From assembly GCA_965229695.1 (NCBI GenBank), contig OZ245921.1, forward strand, positions 1,984,001-2,048,000: a DNA stretch of 64,000 nt. Reading direction: 5' to 3'. The notes beneath the pieces are model-generated. The model had not been told where the DNA came from and searched no databases. It saw only the letters and a list, made by a program, of their open reading frames with translations. Origin of the DNA: JANSYL01 sp965229695 (GTDB lineage Bacteria > Pseudomonadota > Alphaproteobacteria > Rhodobacterales > Rhodobacteraceae). Numbering within the stretch: the stretch's first letter is position 1; every line of letters begins with the position of its first letter. The position numbers and the translations under genes were made by a program. Below are positions 8,367 through 16,727 of this stretch, piece after piece.

Positions 8367-9368
8367 ATGGGATTGGATCACGCCGCAACGAAACCGCATG
8401 ACCGGATGCAAGCGCATTTGGCCGATGATCTGGCGGCGGTGAACGGGCTGATCCGCGATCGCATGGCATCCGAACACGCGCCGCGCATCCCCGAGGTGAC
8501 GGCCCATCTGGTCGAAGCTGGCGGAAAACGCATTCGCCCGATGTTGACCTTGGCCGCCGCGCGGCTCTGCGGCTACGATGGCACCGATCACCAGAAACTG
8601 GCCGCCACGGTCGAATTCATCCACACCGCCACGCTGCTGCATGACGATGTGGTTGATGAAAGCGAAAAGCGGCGCGGCAAACCCACGGCAAACCTGCTGT
8701 GGGATAACAAATCCAGCGTTTTGGTTGGCGATTACCTGTTCGCGCGTTCGTTTCAACTGATGGTCGAGACCGGATCACTGCGTGTTTTGAACATCCTGTC
8801 CAACGCCGCCGCTGTCATTGCCGAGGGCGAGGTGTTGCAGCTGTCTGCTGCTACGAACCTCTCCACCACCGAAGAGATTTACCTGCAGGTCATCCGTGGC
8901 AAGACCGCCGCCCTGTTCGAAGCGGCCTGTGAGGTCGGGGGCGTCATCGCGGGCCAACCCGACGAGGTTGTGACCGGGCTGGCGCGCTACGGGGATGGCT
9001 TAGGAGTCGCGTTCCAAATGGCCGATGATCTGCTCGATTGGCGCGGCAGCGCGGGCGCTATCGGCAAAAACATCGGGGACGATTTCCGCGAACGCAAACT
9101 GACCCTGCCGATCATCCGCGCCGTTACGCGCGCCGATGAGGATGAGCGGGCGTTTTGGACACGCACCATCGAAAAGGGCGACCAGCGTGATGGCGATCTG
9201 GACCAGGCGCTATCGCTGCTTGTGAAACACGGCACCTTGGATGAAACCCGCGACGAGGCATTGAAATGGTCGGATCAGGCTGTTGATGCCTTGGCCGTGC
9301 TGCCCGATCACCCGCTGAGGGATATGATGGGTGATCTGGCGCAATACGTGGTCGCGCGCCTAACCTGA
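8367..9368 (+). CDS. Trans-polyprenyl diphosphate synthase (ubiquinone side chain)
   Basis: Elongates farnesyl diphosphate with isopentenyl diphosphate to the long prenyl tail of ubiquinone (decaprenyl in most Rhodobacteraceae; the chain length is inferred). The 333-residue protein has both Asp-rich motifs: LLHDDVVDES (about residues 90-99) and QMADDLLDW. It also has GGKRIRP. Start chosen at the ATG at 8367, which gives the normal family length and has a GGGAGGGG site upstream. It is convergent with ispE six bases away, placing two isoprenoid genes tail to tail. UbiA, the next enzyme needed for ubiquinone, lies at 36 kb. Confidence 0.93.
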   Translation: MGLDHAATKPHDRMQAHLADDLAAVNGLIRDRMASEHAPRIPEVTAHLVEAGGKRIRPMLTLAAARLCGYDGTDHQKLAATVEFIHTATLLHDDVVDESEKRRGKPTANLLWDNKSSVLVGDYLFARSFQLMVETGSLRVLNILSNAAAVIAEGEVLQLSAATNLSTTEEIYLQVIRGKTAALFEAACEVGGVIAGQPDEVVTGLARYGDGLGVAFQMADDLLDWRGSAGAIGKNIGDDFRERKLTLPIIRAVTRADEDERAFWTRTIEKGDQRDGDLDQALSLLVKHGTLDETRDEALKWSDQAVDALAVLPDHPLRDMMGDLAQYVVARLT

Positions 9369-9374
9369 CCTTGC

Positions 9375-10241
9375 TCAGCGCAGCCGGACCAGACGCACCC
9401 AATAGATGCTGTCCTCCAGCTTTTCCGCCGCATAGCGCGCGGCGTCGGGGTCATCGAACAGACCGAAACAGGTCGCGCCCGACCCGCTCATCCGCGAAAA
9501 CTGGGCGTTTGTACGTCCGGTGAAAAACAACAGCGCGTCGCGCACCTTGCGGTTCACCCGCCGTGCGGGTTCCTGCAGATCGTTGCGGGTTTCGCGCAGC
9601 CATTCGAACAGATGCCCAGGCGATTCCCACCGCTCGGGCAGGGCGGGCAGCGGGTCACGCTCTTTGGGGGCTAGGCGCTCGAACACCGCCTTGGTTGGAA
9701 TTTCCACCGCTGGATTAACCAAGACGGCCCAGATGCGCGGCAAGGGGGGCGCAGGCTCCACAACCTCGCCAATCCCCCGCATCCGGGACGTGCGCCGCTC
9801 CAAACAAACCGGCACATCTGCGCCAAGGGTTAGGACCTGGTTTTTGGAAGGCAGAGGGCGACCAAACAGCCTAGCCATGGCAAGCAAAGTGGCCGCCGCA
9901 TCGGACGAGCCACCGCCGATCCCGGCGGCATGGGGCAAGAGCTTGCCAAGCAAGATTTTGATTGGCGGATCATCGGGCGCGCGCATCAATTCTGCCGCCT
10001 GCCAGACAAGGTTCGTTGGGTCCGCTGGCACGCCCTCGGCGCGCTTGCCGTACACCTCCAGCGTCAGCGGTGCGGCCCCGGGTTTTGTGTTGTTCGAGAC
10101 AAGGACGCTATCGCCATAATCCGAAAAGGCCACCAGGGAATCGATCAGGTGATACCCATCCTCGCGCCGCCGGGTCACATGCAGCGCCAGGTTAATCTTG
10201 GCCGGTGCTGTTAGGGATGCATCTTCAATGTAGCTGGTCAT
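9375..10241 (-). CDS. ispE: 4-diphosphocytidyl-2-C-methyl-D-erythritol kinase
   Basis: ATP-dependent kinase of the non-mevalonate (MEP) isoprenoid pathway, GHMP superfamily. The 288-residue protein has the substrate motif TAPAKINLALHVTRRREDGYH at the N-terminus, the ATP-binding loop GIGGGSSDAAATLL, and the C-terminal GHMP motif FSRMSGSGATCFG. Length is normal. The TPR gene ends five bases upstream on the same strand, so the two are likely co-transcribed. Confidence 0.95.
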   Translation of the reverse strand: MTSYIEDASLTAPAKINLALHVTRRREDGYHLIDSLVAFSDYGDSVLVSNNTKPGAAPLTLEVYGKRAEGVPADPTNLVWQAAELMRAPDDPPIKILLGKLLPHAAGIGGGSSDAAATLLAMARLFGRPLPSKNQVLTLGADVPVCLERRTSRMRGIGEVVEPAPPLPRIWAVLVNPAVEIPTKAVFERLAPKERDPLPALPERWESPGHLFEWLRETRNDLQEPARRVNRKVRDALLFFTGRTNAQFSRMSGSGATCFGLFDDPDAARYAAEKLEDSIYWVRLVRLR

Positions 10242-10246
10242 AGGCT

Positions 10247-11953
10247 CTACTGGGTCGCGCCCACGCCACCTTCGGCCTCCAGCACATCATAAAGCCCGGT
10301 TTCCAGTTTCAGACGAATACGCGCGGCGTCTTCCTCTTCCGGCTCGAAGCTCAGCGCGCGGTGCCATTGGAACTCGGCCTCGCGGTAGCGGCCCACCATC
10401 CAATATACATCGCCCAGATGGTCGTTGATGATGGGATCGTTTGGTTCCAGGGCGACGGCGCGCTCCATCGGCGACACAGCCTCTTCGAACCGGCCCAAGC
10501 GGTACAAGACCCAACCGAGCGAGTCGGTGATATAGCCCGAATCCGGCCGCCCCGCGACGGCGCGTTCGATCATATCCAGGGCCTCATCCAGGTTTCGGCG
10601 CTGCTCGACCAGGGAATAACCAAGGTAATTCAAGACATTGGGCTGTTCGGGGTTCAGCACCAGCGCCTGGCGGAAATCAGCCTCAGCCGGGGGCCAATCA
10701 TCGATGTGTTCGTAACAGATCGCGCGGGTATAGAACAAAAACCACGCGCTGCGCTGGGTGGTGTCGACCAAATCCAGTGCTTGGCTATAGGCATCAATCG
10801 CGGCTTCGCATTGTTCGGTCCGGCGCAGCATATCGCCCAAAGAGGCATAGACATTCGCCACATCCGGGCGCTCTGCCGCTAAATCTTGCAGCACCGTGAC
10901 GGCAAAATCTTCTTCCCCAGTCTCAAAGATCGCATCGGCCCGACCCATCTGCGCCTCGACATAATGGGGGCTGTCGGGGGTTACGGTGTCAAAGGTATCG
11001 GCGGCCAGTTCAAACTGATCATCATCGAAAAAGAGCCGCCCGACATACATGACCGAGGCATGGTGCCCCGGATCAATCCCATTGGCCGCCTGGGCGTAAA
11101 GCAGCGGCAGGGTGGTGGGCCCGCCTTCGGCCCCCAAAGCGCGGGCGACGGTGTAAAACACCTCCGCCAGGCCCTGTTCGGCGGAAATGACGAAGCTGTA
11201 GGGCGCCGGCGCGTCGCTGGCAGCCAGCCGCGCTTGGATTTCCAAAAGCGACGCATCGGGCACCGACTCGGTGAACCGTGTCAAAAGCGCGATCGCCTCA
11301 TCCCGGCGGTCCAGTTGCATGAGAACTTGGGCGCGTGCTTCCACCACCCGTTCCGTTGTGGTGAGAGAGCCGTATTCCTGCCCCGACAGGATCGCTTCGG
11401 CGCCTTCGAAATTGCCAACGGCGGCCTGGGCTAGACCCAGTTGGGTATAGGCGATATCGGCCAGGGCACCCCCTGCGGCGACCTCAAGGAAGGTTTCGGT
11501 CGCGCGGCGCATGTCACCTTCGCCCAGGTAAATCCACGCCAGCGCCAAATCATCGATGAAGGGGCCGGCCCCCGCGCCTGCGTCGATGACCGCGCGCGCG
11601 CCGGACAAATCGCCCGCGCGCAGCATCGTGACCAGCCGGGCCAGATGGCCCAGCTCGCGCCCGGCGCCCTCGTCGGGCAGGTCGGTCGCAATCTCGGCGG
11701 CCCGGTCCCAATCGCCCAGAGCGGCGCGGGCAAAAATCGCATTGCCCAGCAGCAATCCGTTTTCCGGGTCGACCGCCAAAGCCTCTTCAAAATACGTCGC
11801 CGCTTGCCGGTGATCGCCGTCCAACGCTGCCGCGCGGGCCGCCAGATAGGCCCCGGCCAGGCCCGAGCCCAGCTCCCCTTGCGCCCCGGCGGTGCCGGTC
11901 AGCAAAAAGGCCAGGCCAGCGGCAAGTACAAAGGGGCGGGTGGCGCGCAACAT
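10247..11953 (-). CDS. Exported tetratricopeptide-repeat protein
   Basis: A 568-residue protein with an N-terminal signal peptide (MLRATRPFVLAAGLAFLLTG, cleavage near AGAQG) followed by many TPR-type helical repeats, clearest in the C-terminal half (NVLNYLGYSLVEQRRNLDEA; SGYITDSLGWVLYRLGRFEE; NDPIINDHLGDVYWMVGRYR). TPR proteins of this kind act as scaffolds in the periplasm or at the outer membrane; no enzymatic domain is visible. Start taken at the ATG at 11953; a TTG two codons upstream is less likely. Probably co-transcribed with ispE. Confidence 0.8.
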   Translation of the reverse strand: MLRATRPFVLAAGLAFLLTGTAGAQGELGSGLAGAYLAARAAALDGDHRQAATYFEEALAVDPENGLLLGNAIFARAALGDWDRAAEIATDLPDEGAGRELGHLARLVTMLRAGDLSGARAVIDAGAGAGPFIDDLALAWIYLGEGDMRRATETFLEVAAGGALADIAYTQLGLAQAAVGNFEGAEAILSGQEYGSLTTTERVVEARAQVLMQLDRRDEAIALLTRFTESVPDASLLEIQARLAASDAPAPYSFVISAEQGLAEVFYTVARALGAEGGPTTLPLLYAQAANGIDPGHHASVMYVGRLFFDDDQFELAADTFDTVTPDSPHYVEAQMGRADAIFETGEEDFAVTVLQDLAAERPDVANVYASLGDMLRRTEQCEAAIDAYSQALDLVDTTQRSAWFLFYTRAICYEHIDDWPPAEADFRQALVLNPEQPNVLNYLGYSLVEQRRNLDEALDMIERAVAGRPDSGYITDSLGWVLYRLGRFEEAVSPMERAVALEPNDPIINDHLGDVYWMVGRYREAEFQWHRALSFEPEEEDAARIRLKLETGLYDVLEAEGGVGATQ

Positions 11954-12076
11954 CAGCAAAGTCCTCGGCTCAAATCACCGCAAAGACTAGGGCGCTGAAT
12001 GGGGGAGGGCAATGCAGGCAATCCGCATCGCCGCCCCCCTGATACAGACGTGAAGCCGCGTCTTGGGCGCGCAAGC

Positions 12077-13729
12077 TCACATATTGGGGTAGTTCGGCCC
12101 GTCGCCGCCCTGCGGCACCGTCCAATGGATGTTCTGCGACGGGTCTTTGATGTCGCAGGTTTTGCAATGCACACAGTTTTGGAAGTTGATGACAAAGCGC
12201 GCGTCTTTGCCTTCTTCTTCGACCACCTCATACACCCCCGCCGGGCAATAACGCTGCGCAGGTTCGGCAAACTCGGGCAAGTTGACCGAGATCGGCACCG
12301 ACGCGTCCTTGAGCGTCAGATGCGCGGGCTGGCTTTCTTCATGATTGGTCATCGAGAAGCTGACATTGGTCAGCCGGTCGAATGACAGCACCCCATCGGG
12401 TTTTGGATAGTCGATGGGGTCGAAATCCTTGGCCTTGCCGGTGGCCTCAGCATCGTTCTTGCCGTGTGCAACCGTGCCGAAGAACGACAGGCCGACCAGG
12501 CTGTTGGTCCACATATCCATGCCGCCCAGGCCCAGGCCGCCCAGCAACCCATATTTCGACCAAAGCGGTTTCACGTTGCGCACGGTTTTCAGGTCTTTGC
12601 CAATCGGCCCTTCGCGCAGCTCGGTATCGTAGTCGACCAGCTCATCGCTTTCACGCCCGCCCTGGATCGCGGCATAAGCCGCCTCAGCCGCGGCTTTGCC
12701 CGACAGCATCGCGTTATGGTTGCCTTTGATCCGCGGCACGTTCACCAGCCCAACGCCACAGCCCAGGATTGCGACACCCGGCGCGACCGCCTTGGGCATC
12801 GACTGATACCCGCCTTCGCTGATCGCGCGCGCGCCATAGGCGATGCGCTTGCCGCCTTTCAGCAGTTCCGCCACCATCGGGTGATGCTTGAAGCGCTGGA
12901 ACTCCATATAGGGGTACAGATGCGGGTTCGCATAGTTCAGGTGGGTCACGAAGCCGACGTAAACCTGATTGTTATCAAGGTGATAGATGAATGATCCGCC
13001 GCCGGCATTCTTACCCAGCGGCCAGCCCATCGTATGCGTGACCGAGCCTGGCTTGTGCTTGTCTGGGTCGATCTCCCAAATCTCTTTCATGCCCAGGCCG
13101 AACTTCTGCGGGTCGCGCCCGGCGGACAGGTCGAATTTCGCCATGACCTCTTTGGTCAGCGAGCCGCGCACGCCTTCACCCAGGAACACGTATTTGCCCA
13201 GCAGTTCCATCCCCGGCTCGGTGTTTTCGCCGATCGAGCCATCGGGTTCCAACCCGAACACACCCGCGACAACACCCTTCACCTCGCCATTCTCGCCATA
13301 GACAAGCTCGGAACAGGCCATGCCGGGGAAGATTTCAACGCCCAGTGCTTCGGCCTGTTCGGCCATCCAGCGGCAGACATTGCCCATCGAGACGATGTAG
13401 TTGCCGTGGTTGTTCATCAGACCGGGCATGATCCCATTGGGGATACGCAGCGCGCCACCCTCGCCCAGCATGTAGAATTTGTCTTCGATGACCGGCACAT
13501 CCAGCGGCGCGCCCTTGTCTTTCCAATCGGGGATCAGCGCATCCAAGCCCGATGGGTCCAGAACCGCGCCCGATAGGATATGCGCGCCCACCTCCGAGCC
13601 TTTTTCCAATACGACCACGTTCAGGTCGGCATCCAGCTGCTTCAGACGGATCGCCGCCGACAGCCCGGCAGGGCCGGCCCCGACAATGACCACATCATAT
13701 TCCATGCTTTCGCGTTCGATCTCGGACAT
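12077..13729 (-). CDS. Electron transfer flavoprotein-ubiquinone oxidoreductase
   Basis: Inner-membrane-associated enzyme that passes electrons from ETF (fatty acid and amino acid oxidation) to ubiquinone. The 550-residue protein has the FAD dinucleotide fold YDVVIVGAGPAGLSAAIRL near the N-terminus and a C-terminal [4Fe-4S] ferredoxin-like region: the Cys in RYCPAGVY and the set CVHCKTCD. It ends in GGDGPNYPNM as in known ETF-QO proteins. The frame extends 47 codons upstream, but the start MSEIERES is preceded by GGGGAAGAGGG and gives the family length. The ETF subunit genes are not in the window. Confidence 0.95.
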   Translation of the reverse strand: MSEIERESMEYDVVIVGAGPAGLSAAIRLKQLDADLNVVVLEKGSEVGAHILSGAVLDPSGLDALIPDWKDKGAPLDVPVIEDKFYMLGEGGALRIPNGIMPGLMNNHGNYIVSMGNVCRWMAEQAEALGVEIFPGMACSELVYGENGEVKGVVAGVFGLEPDGSIGENTEPGMELLGKYVFLGEGVRGSLTKEVMAKFDLSAGRDPQKFGLGMKEIWEIDPDKHKPGSVTHTMGWPLGKNAGGGSFIYHLDNNQVYVGFVTHLNYANPHLYPYMEFQRFKHHPMVAELLKGGKRIAYGARAISEGGYQSMPKAVAPGVAILGCGVGLVNVPRIKGNHNAMLSGKAAAEAAYAAIQGGRESDELVDYDTELREGPIGKDLKTVRNVKPLWSKYGLLGGLGLGGMDMWTNSLVGLSFFGTVAHGKNDAEATGKAKDFDPIDYPKPDGVLSFDRLTNVSFSMTNHEESQPAHLTLKDASVPISVNLPEFAEPAQRYCPAGVYEVVEEEGKDARFVINFQNCVHCKTCDIKDPSQNIHWTVPQGGDGPNYPNM

Positions 13730-13913
13730 ACCCTCTTCCCCAAAGCTGTCGCAGAGCACCGTAAGGCTCAGAAAATGGCGTTCGGCGAGGCGTAGCGCGG
13801 TCTTGCCGTACAGGTCAATCACAACGCGGCGTCGCAGCGAAACCGTTTGCTGCATTGGCGTAGAGGGCAAACCGCCCTAGGTCAGGGGAAATGTCCCATT
13901 CAGGTCCACCGCC

Positions 13914-14252
13914 ATGACCCCACTGCGCCTAGTCTATCTCGCCCTTTTCGTGATCGGTACTTACCTGCCCTGGAGCTATTTCTACGCCTGGTTTCAGGAA
14001 AACGGCTGGTCGCTCAGCGCGATGATCGATGCCTGGTATGTGAACGATGCGACCAGCGGGCTCGTCTATGATCTGACCATCGCCGCCATCGCCCTGACGG
14101 TTTGGGCCTTGGTCGAAGCCTTTGGCCGCCGGGATTATTGGTTCCTGCTGGTCCTGCCCGCAACCTATGCAATTGGCGTCAGCGCGGGCCTGCCTTTGGC
14201 CCTGTTCCTATTGGCCCGGCGCAACCCCGGCTGGCGCGGGTCACAGGGTTAA
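13914..14252 (+). CDS. DUF2834 membrane protein
   Basis: A 112-residue protein with about three hydrophobic segments (LVYLALFVIGTYLPWSYF; YDLTIAAIALTVWALVEA; FLLVLPATYAIGVSAGLPL). The N-terminal PWSYFYAWFQENG and the pattern of a short loop then the second helix fit DUF2834. No function is known for the family. It is divergent from ETF-QO with a gap of about 184 bases, and its last 12 bases overlap the end of the convergent quinone oxidoreductase gene. Confidence 0.8.
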   Translation: MTPLRLVYLALFVIGTYLPWSYFYAWFQENGWSLSAMIDAWYVNDATSGLVYDLTIAAIALTVWALVEAFGRRDYWFLLVLPATYAIGVSAGLPLALFLLARRNPGWRGSQG

Positions 14253-15215
14253 GACGGTCGAACCGGTGGTTTTCCGCGCCTCCAGCGCGCGGTGGGCCTC
14301 GGCGACCTCCTCCAGTGGAAAGCGTTGATCGATGCGGATTTTCACATCACCGCTTACGACCTTCTCAAACAACTCCCGCGCCATCTGCTGGCAGGTCGCG
14401 GGATCGGCGATATGGGTGAAAAGCGTCGGGCGCGTGATTTTGAGCGACCCTTTCTGCCCCAAGATCGCCAGTGCAAAAGGCGGCACCGGCCCCGAGGCAT
14501 TGCCGAATGAAATCATCATCCCCAAAGGTTTCAGACTGTCGAGAGAGCCTTCAAACGTATCGGCCCCGACCGCATCCATCACCACATCGACGCCCTGACC
14601 ATCGGTCAATTCCTGCACGCGGGCGGCCCAATCCTCGGTCCGGTAATTGATGCAGTGATCGGCCCCATGTTCCAGCGCCAGGGCGCATTTCGCATCCGTG
14701 CCAGCAGTGCCGATCAAAGTGATTCCATCGGATTTCGCCCATTGGCAGGCGATCAGCCCCACACCCCCGGCGGCTGCTTGGAACAACACGCTGTCGCCTT
14801 TGGCAATCGGCGTCGTCCGGCGGAAGAGGTAATGGGTGGTCAGCCCCTTCAGCATCATCGCCGCGCCTTCCTCAAAGCTGATCGCATCGGGTAGCGGGCA
14901 GACCTGGGCGGCGGGCATCACCCGCGCTTCGCAATAGGCACCGGGCGGAGCGGCGGCATAGGCCGCGCGGTCCCCCTCTTTCAGATGCGTGACGCCCTCG
15001 CCCACAGCCTCCACCACGCCCGCGGCCTCCATGCCCAGGGCATGGGGCATCTCAAGCGGGTAAAGACCGGTGCGCTGATACACATCTATGAAATTCAGCC
15101 CGACCGCTTTGTGCCGGATGCGAATCTCGCCGGGGCCGGGATCGCCAACCTCCTGCTCGACAATCTTGAACTGCTCCGGCCCGCCCGGGGCCTCGATGAT
15201 GGCGGTTTTGGCCAT
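14241..15215 (-). CDS. NADPH:quinone oxidoreductase, zeta-crystallin-type MDR
   Basis: Medium-chain dehydrogenase/reductase of 324 residues without the structural zinc cysteines of alcohol dehydrogenases. Signatures are GLNFIDVYQRTGLYP, GMEAAGVVEAVGEGV, and the nucleotide-binding VLFQAAAGGVGLIACQWAK, matching the quinone reductase (QOR) branch. The start MAKTAIIEAPGGPEQ at 15215 was chosen over a longer frame by family alignment. Physiological substrates are uncertain because QOR-type enzymes act on various quinones and enones. It is divergent from lysA. Confidence 0.88.
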   Translation of the reverse strand: MAKTAIIEAPGGPEQFKIVEQEVGDPGPGEIRIRHKAVGLNFIDVYQRTGLYPLEMPHALGMEAAGVVEAVGEGVTHLKEGDRAAYAAAPPGAYCEARVMPAAQVCPLPDAISFEEGAAMMLKGLTTHYLFRRTTPIAKGDSVLFQAAAGGVGLIACQWAKSDGITLIGTAGTDAKCALALEHGADHCINYRTEDWAARVQELTDGQGVDVVMDAVGADTFEGSLDSLKPLGMMISFGNASGPVPPFALAILGQKGSLKITRPTLFTHIADPATCQQMARELFEKVVSGDVKIRIDQRFPLEEVAEAHRALEARKTTGSTVLTL

Positions 15216-15418
15216 GGCGCGATCTCCCTGATTTGCAATGACCCTATCCGACGCGCGGCGCTGCGCAAGAACCTGTGCCGAGCAATCCCCCCAAGGTTGG
15301 AGCCGTGGTGCCACGCGGCCCCAAGGCAAACGCGCCCGGCGTTTCCAACCCGCACCCCCCTTTGCCCCCGCGCAGCCGCGTGCTACCTGCCCCCGACGCC
15401 TGACTTGGGAACCGCGCT

Positions 15419-16684
15419 ATGGACCATTTCCTGTATCAAAACGGCATCCTCCATGCCGAAGACGTGCCGATCCCCCAGATTGCGGCCTCGGTGGGCACGC
15501 CGTTCTATGTCTATTCCACCGCCACGCTCACGCGGCATTATCAGCTGTTCAAGGACGCGCTGGAAGGCGTCGAAAACCTGGTCTGCTTCGCGATGAAGTC
15601 GAATTCGAACCAGGCCGTCATCGCGCATCTGGGCAATCTGGGCGCAGGGATGGATGTGGTCTCGGGCGGGGAGTACCTGCGCGCCAAGGCCGCCGGCGTA
15701 CCTGGCGAGCGCATCGTGTTTTCCGGCGTCGGCAAAACCGAAGGCGAAATGCGCTTGGCGCTGACCGGTGGTATCCGCCAATTCAATGTCGAATCCGAAC
15801 CTGAGATGCACCGCCTGTCCGCGGTCGCGACCGAGCTGGGCCTGACCGCGCCGATCACTGTGCGCGTGAACCCCGATGTCGACGCCAAAACCCACGAAAA
15901 AATCGCCACCGGCAAATCCGAAAACAAATTCGGCATCCCCATTGCCCGGGCGCGCGAGGTCTATGCCCTGGCCGCGTCCCTCCCCGGGCTCGAGGTGGTG
16001 GGGATTGACGTGCATATCGGCAGCCAGTTGACCGACCTTGCCCCCTTCGAAGAAGCCTATGAAAAGGTCAAAGACCTAACCCTCGACCTGCGGGCACAGG
16101 GCCATACGATTCGCCGCCTCGATCTCGGCGGCGGGCTTGGCATTCCTTACGAACGTTCCAACAGCGCACCACCTTTGCCCACCGAATACGGCGCGTTGAT
16201 CAAGCGCGTGGTCGGTGACCTGGATGTGGAGGTTGAGATTGAACCCGGCCGCTTGATCTCGGGCAATGCGGGTCTTCTGGTCAGCGGCGTGATCTATGTG
16301 AAAGAGGGCGAGGGACGCGATTTCCTGATCCTCGACGCGGCAATGAACGACCTGATCCGGCCCGCCATGTATGGTGCTTGGCACGATATCGTGCCGGTGG
16401 TCCAGGCTACGCCGGGTATCGAACAACGCCCCTATGACATCGTGGGCCCCGTCTGCGAAACCGGCGATACCTTTGCCAAACAACGCCAGATGCCCCCGGT
16501 CTCCGATGGCGATCTGGTCGCCTTCCGCTCCGCCGGGGCGTATGGCGCGGTCATGTCCAGTGAATACAACACCCGCCCCATGATCCCCGAGGTTTTGGTG
16601 AAAGGTGATCAATTCGCCGTCATTCGCCCGCGTCCAACATTTGACGAGATGATAAACCGCGATATCGTTCCCGAATGGGTCTAA
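15419..16684 (+). CDS. lysA: Diaminopimelate decarboxylase
   Basis: PLP enzyme that decarboxylates meso-diaminopimelate to lysine, the last step of lysine synthesis. The 421-residue protein has the PLP-binding Lys in CFAMKSNSN, the Gly-rich phosphate loop LDLGGGLGIPY, and the C-terminal GPVCETGDTF and GAYGAVMSSEYN motifs with the active-site Cys and Tyr. Length is normal. The TIGR02302 gene follows after 43 bases on the same strand, a neighbourhood I associate with Rhodobacteraceae. Confidence 0.97.
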   Translation: MDHFLYQNGILHAEDVPIPQIAASVGTPFYVYSTATLTRHYQLFKDALEGVENLVCFAMKSNSNQAVIAHLGNLGAGMDVVSGGEYLRAKAAGVPGERIVFSGVGKTEGEMRLALTGGIRQFNVESEPEMHRLSAVATELGLTAPITVRVNPDVDAKTHEKIATGKSENKFGIPIARAREVYALAASLPGLEVVGIDVHIGSQLTDLAPFEEAYEKVKDLTLDLRAQGHTIRRLDLGGGLGIPYERSNSAPPLPTEYGALIKRVVGDLDVEVEIEPGRLISGNAGLLVSGVIYVKEGEGRDFLILDAAMNDLIRPAMYGAWHDIVPVVQATPGIEQRPYDIVGPVCETGDTFAKQRQMPPVSDGDLVAFRSAGAYGAVMSSEYNTRPMIPEVLVKGDQFAVIRPRPTFDEMINRDIVPEWV

Positions 16685-16727
16685 GATCGGCCCTCTGCCC
16701 CGGGGCATCCCGCCCCCGAAAGGCGCC